A DNA stretch of 64,000 nucleotides, from the NCBI RefSeq assembly GCF_021602585.1, contig NZ_BQIP01000012.1:99022-163021 (forward strand), written 5' to 3'. Shown one piece after another: positions 61,589 through 64,000 of this stretch. Positions within the stretch are counted from its first letter, which is position 1. Each line of letters starts with the position of its first letter. The notes beneath the pieces were generated by a model. That model was not told the origin of the DNA. It did not search any database and saw only the letters and a list, made by a program, of their open reading frames with translations. The translations under genes and the position numbers were made by a program. Origin of the DNA: Pseudomonas faucium (GTDB lineage Bacteria > Pseudomonadota > Gammaproteobacteria > Pseudomonadales > Pseudomonadaceae).

Positions 61589-63082
61589 TTACTTCTTGTG
61601 CTTGGCGAACGCCGCTTCCAGCGCCTCGTTGATGGTGCGCAGCACCTTCACCCGGGCCCAGCGCTTGTCATTGGCTTCGACCAGTGTCCATGGCGCGATC
61701 TCGCTGCTGGTGCGGTCGACCATGTCGCCCACCGCATCGACGTACAGGTCCCACTTGTCGCGGTTGCGCCAGTCGTCCTCGGTGATCTTGTAGCGCTTGA
61801 ACGGGATCTGCTCACGCTCCTCGAAGCGCTCCAGCTGGGTCTGCTGGTCGATCGCCAGCCAGAACTTGACCACCACCACGCCGGCGTTCACCAACTGCTC
61901 CTCGAAGTCGTTGATTTCGCTGTAGGCGCGCATCCAGTCATTGGGCGTGCAGAAGCCCTCGACCCGCTCGACCAGCACCCGCCCGTACCACGAGCGGTCG
62001 AAGATGGTGAACTTGCCGCGTGCCGGGATATGCCGCCAGAAGCGCCACAGGTAGGGCTGCGCACGCTCCTCCTCGGTGGGCGCGGCAATCGGCACGATGC
62101 GGTACTGCCGCGGGTCCAGCGCGGCCGCCACGCGGCGGATGGCGCCGCCCTTGCCTGCGGCATCGTTGCCTTCGAAGGCCGCCACCAGGGCATGCCGGCG
62201 CATGTGCTTGTGGCGCAGCAAGCCGGCCAGGCGCGCCTGTTCGGTCACCAGTTGCTCCTGGTAGTCCTGCTTGTCCAGGCGCAGGGTCATGTCCAGCGCG
62301 CCAAGCAGGTTGCGCTGGTCGATGCTGCGGCCCAGCGGGGCGATGTTGCCCTGGTGCTTGCCCTTGGGGTTGACCGCCAGCGCCGTCTGCAGGCTGTCCA
62401 GCAGGATGCGCCCGACCGCCAGGCTGCGGTAGTGCGGGTCGGCGCCTTCGACGATGTGCCAGGGCGCGTAGTCGCGGCTGGTGCGGCGCAGCACGCGCTC
62501 GCCGAAGCGCACGAAACGGTCGTAGGTTTCCGACTGCTGCCAGTCCAGCGGGCTGATCCGCCAGCTGTGCAGCGGGTCGTCCTTGAGCGCCTTGAGGCGC
62601 GCCTTCATCTGTTTCTTGGACAGGTGGAACCAGAACTTGATGATCAGCGCGCCTTCATCGCAGAGCATCTGCTCCAGGCGCTCGGCACCGGCGATGGCCT
62701 GGTCGAGCACGGCATCCTTGAACACCCCGTGCACCCGCCCCTGGAGCATCTGGCTGTACCAGTTGCCGAAGAACACGCCCATCCGCCCTTTCGGCGGCAG
62801 GGCGCGCCAGTAGCGCCAGGCCGGGGGCCGGGCCAGTTCTTCGTCGGTCTGCTGGTCGAAGGTGAGCACATCGATCATGCGCGGGTCCATCCACTCGTTC
62901 AGCAGCTTGACCGTCTCGCCCTTGCCGGCGCCTTCGATGCCGTTGATCAGCACGATCACCGGGAACCGCGCCTGCTGCTTGAGTTCGTACTGGGCTTCGA
63001 GCAGCGCCTCGCGCAGGGCGGGCACTTCGGCCTCGTAGGTTTCCTTGTCGATGCTGTGACCGATTTCCGCGGATTCGAACAT
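61589..63082 (-). CDS. pap: Polyphosphate:AMP phosphotransferase (two PPK2 domains)
   Basis: 497 residues from the ATG at 63080-63082 (AAGGAG upstream); the frame is open further but that part lies in a REP element. Two PPK2 domains, each with a P-loop and lid. The first (about 25-230) has VIVLINGIEGAGKGETVKLL; the second (about 260-490) has AAFEGNDAAGKGGAIRRVAA, FTIFDRSWYGRVLVERVEGF and LYVDAVGDMVDRTSSEIAPW. Such two-domain enzymes phosphorylate AMP to ADP with polyphosphate. Confidence 0.93.
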   Translation of the reverse strand: MFESAEIGHSIDKETYEAEVPALREALLEAQYELKQQARFPVIVLINGIEGAGKGETVKLLNEWMDPRMIDVLTFDQQTDEELARPPAWRYWRALPPKGRMGVFFGNWYSQMLQGRVHGVFKDAVLDQAIAGAERLEQMLCDEGALIIKFWFHLSKKQMKARLKALKDDPLHSWRISPLDWQQSETYDRFVRFGERVLRRTSRDYAPWHIVEGADPHYRSLAVGRILLDSLQTALAVNPKGKHQGNIAPLGRSIDQRNLLGALDMTLRLDKQDYQEQLVTEQARLAGLLRHKHMRRHALVAAFEGNDAAGKGGAIRRVAAALDPRQYRIVPIAAPTEEERAQPYLWRFWRHIPARGKFTIFDRSWYGRVLVERVEGFCTPNDWMRAYSEINDFEEQLVNAGVVVVKFWLAIDQQTQLERFEEREQIPFKRYKITEDDWRNRDKWDLYVDAVGDMVDRTSSEIAPWTLVEANDKRWARVKVLRTINEALEAAFAKHKK

Positions 63083-63137
63083 GCTGGGCTCCTTCATTGG
63101 ATTAGCAAGACTAGCGGATTTTCCTCGGGGGCTGTAA

Positions 63138-63216
63138 AGGCCCAATCGCCGGCAAGCCGGCTCCCACAAGGTTCGGCAGGTTCCTGGTGGGAGCCGGCTT
63201 GCGGGCGACAGGGCCA
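63138..63216. repeat. REP pair (BIME) between pap and mnmC
   Basis: GGCCCAATCGCCGGCAAGCC (63139-63158) and the inverted GGAGCCGGCTTGCGGGCGAC (63190-63209), the second slightly degenerate. It lies between two divergent genes, so it must share the gap with both promoters. Confidence 0.88.
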
Positions 63217-63282
63217 TTACTGGCACAGCGCAAATCCGGCAGATGGCATAAAATCCGCACATCCGCTGCAACCGAGCCAACC

Positions 63283-64000
63283 ATGTCCACCCTTCTGCAA
63301 CACGCCCAGATCGACTGGGACGACCAGGGCCGCCCCCATTCGCGGCAATACGACGACGTCTATTTCGCGGTCAACGAAGGCATCGAGGAAACCCAGCACG
63401 TGTTCCTCGGCCAGACCCGCCTGGCCGAGCGCTTTGCCAACCTGGCGCCGCACGCCTGCGTGGTGATCGGCGAAACCGGTTTTGGCACCGGCATGAATTT
63501 CTTCTGCGCCTGGCAGCTGTTCGAGCAGCACGCGCACAGCGATGCGCGCCTGCACTTCGTCAGCGTCGAAAAATACCCCCTCGGCCACGCCGACATGGCC
63601 CGCGCCGTTCGCCTGTGGCCAGAGCTTGCCGCCTACACCGAGCCGCTGCTGGCGCAGTACGTGGCGGTGCACCCGGGCTTCCAGCAATTTACCTTCGCCG
63701 AAGGCCGGGTCACCCTCACCCTGTTGATCGGCGATGTGCTGGAACAGCTGCCGCAACTCGATGCGCAGATCGATGTGTGGTTCCTCGACGGCTTCGCCCC
63801 CGCCAAGAACCCCGACATGTGGACACCGGAGCTGTTCGCTCAGCTGGCGCGGCTGTCGCACCTGGGCACTGTGCTGGGCACCTTCACCACCACCGGCTGG
63901 GTGCGCCGCAGCCTGGTCGAGGCGGGCTTTGCCATGAAGAAGGTGCCGGGTATCGGCAAGAAGTGGGAGGTGATGAGCGGCGCCTACGTCGGCCCCCTCC
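63283..64000 (+). CDS. mnmC: Bifunctional tRNA 5-methylaminomethyl-2-thiouridine synthase (N-terminal part)
   Basis: The first 239 codons of the gene, cut by the window end. This is the SAM-dependent methyltransferase half (MnmC2): VVIGETGFGTGMNFFCAWQL binds SAM, FVSVEKYPLGHADMARAV follows and WFLDGFAPAKNPDMWTPELF is highly diagnostic. GTFTTTGWVRRSLVEAGFAM leads to the linker. MnmC completes mnm5s2U in the wobble position of several tRNAs. The FAD-dependent half lies outside the window. The start ATG at 63283 has no strong ribosome-binding site. Confidence 0.95.
   Translation, partial: MSTLLQHAQIDWDDQGRPHSRQYDDVYFAVNEGIEETQHVFLGQTRLAERFANLAPHACVVIGETGFGTGMNFFCAWQLFEQHAHSDARLHFVSVEKYPLGHADMARAVRLWPELAAYTEPLLAQYVAVHPGFQQFTFAEGRVTLTLLIGDVLEQLPQLDAQIDVWFLDGFAPAKNPDMWTPELFAQLARLSHLGTVLGTFTTTGWVRRSLVEAGFAMKKVPGIGKKWEVMSGAYVGPL

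Noticed and set aside
61598-63466. 622-codon plus-strand frame opposite pap
   Set aside because: Shadow of the PPK2-type gene; it also runs through a REP element and into mnmC.

Overview
The window is a piece of a Pseudomonas chromosome, most likely from the P. putida group. Three things point there: the tyrA-aroA gene fusion, the conserved core order ihfB-rpsA-cmk-(tyrA-aroA)-pheA-serC-gyrA-mtnA-ubiG-mupP, and the many putida-style REP hairpins in the core half. These assignments rest on recognising protein families in the reading frames; no database search was run.

Region 1 (about 1-35,200) is a large, mosaic O-antigen/polysaccharide island between a comEA-like gene and ihfB, the usual Pseudomonas O-antigen site. 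Cassette A (about 677-22,681) is entirely on the minus strand. It holds wbpM2, two wzz genes, wbpO, wbpP, a glycosyltransferase, an acyltransferase, wzy, wzx (MurJ-like), an fnlA-like dehydratase, a glycosyltransferase, wbpV, wbpL and wbpM1. Beyond wbpM1 lie a lipoprotein gene and an rmlB-rmlA pair. Cassette B (about 23,126-35,193) has a plus-strand arm (a second wzx, a GT2 and two multi-spanning membrane proteins that look like polymerases) converging on a minus-strand arm (wbuB-like GT, fnlB, fnlA, fnlC, an SDR and a GT4). The enzymes predict UDP-GalNAcA (WbpP/WbpO), a WbpM/WbpV sugar such as UDP-QuiNAc, UDP-L-FucNAc (FnlABC) and dTDP-4-keto-6-deoxyglucose (RmlAB). Two distinct flippases, up to three polymerase candidates, two Wzz proteins, two WbpM and two FnlA copies suggest two O-antigen systems stacked at one site.

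Region 2 (about 35,200-36,350) is a gene-poor, degenerate-looking stretch at the island edge.

Region 3 (36,357-64,000) is compact, more GC-rich core genome: lapA-ihfB-rpsA-cmk-(tyrA-aroA)-pheA-serC-gyrA on the minus strand (nucleoid, translation, aromatic amino acids, serine, topology). It continues with mtnA, then ubiG-mupP-yciK on the plus strand. Next is undA, which carries every iron-ligand position of the 1-undecene-forming oxidase, then a GGDEF/EAL protein, an ABC exporter, a DsbA-family protein, trhO, bolA and a DUF2059 protein. The end holds fumC, an EamA transporter, polyphosphate:AMP phosphotransferase and the start of mnmC. REP/BIME hairpins sit in most intergenic gaps of this half and were not seen in the island.
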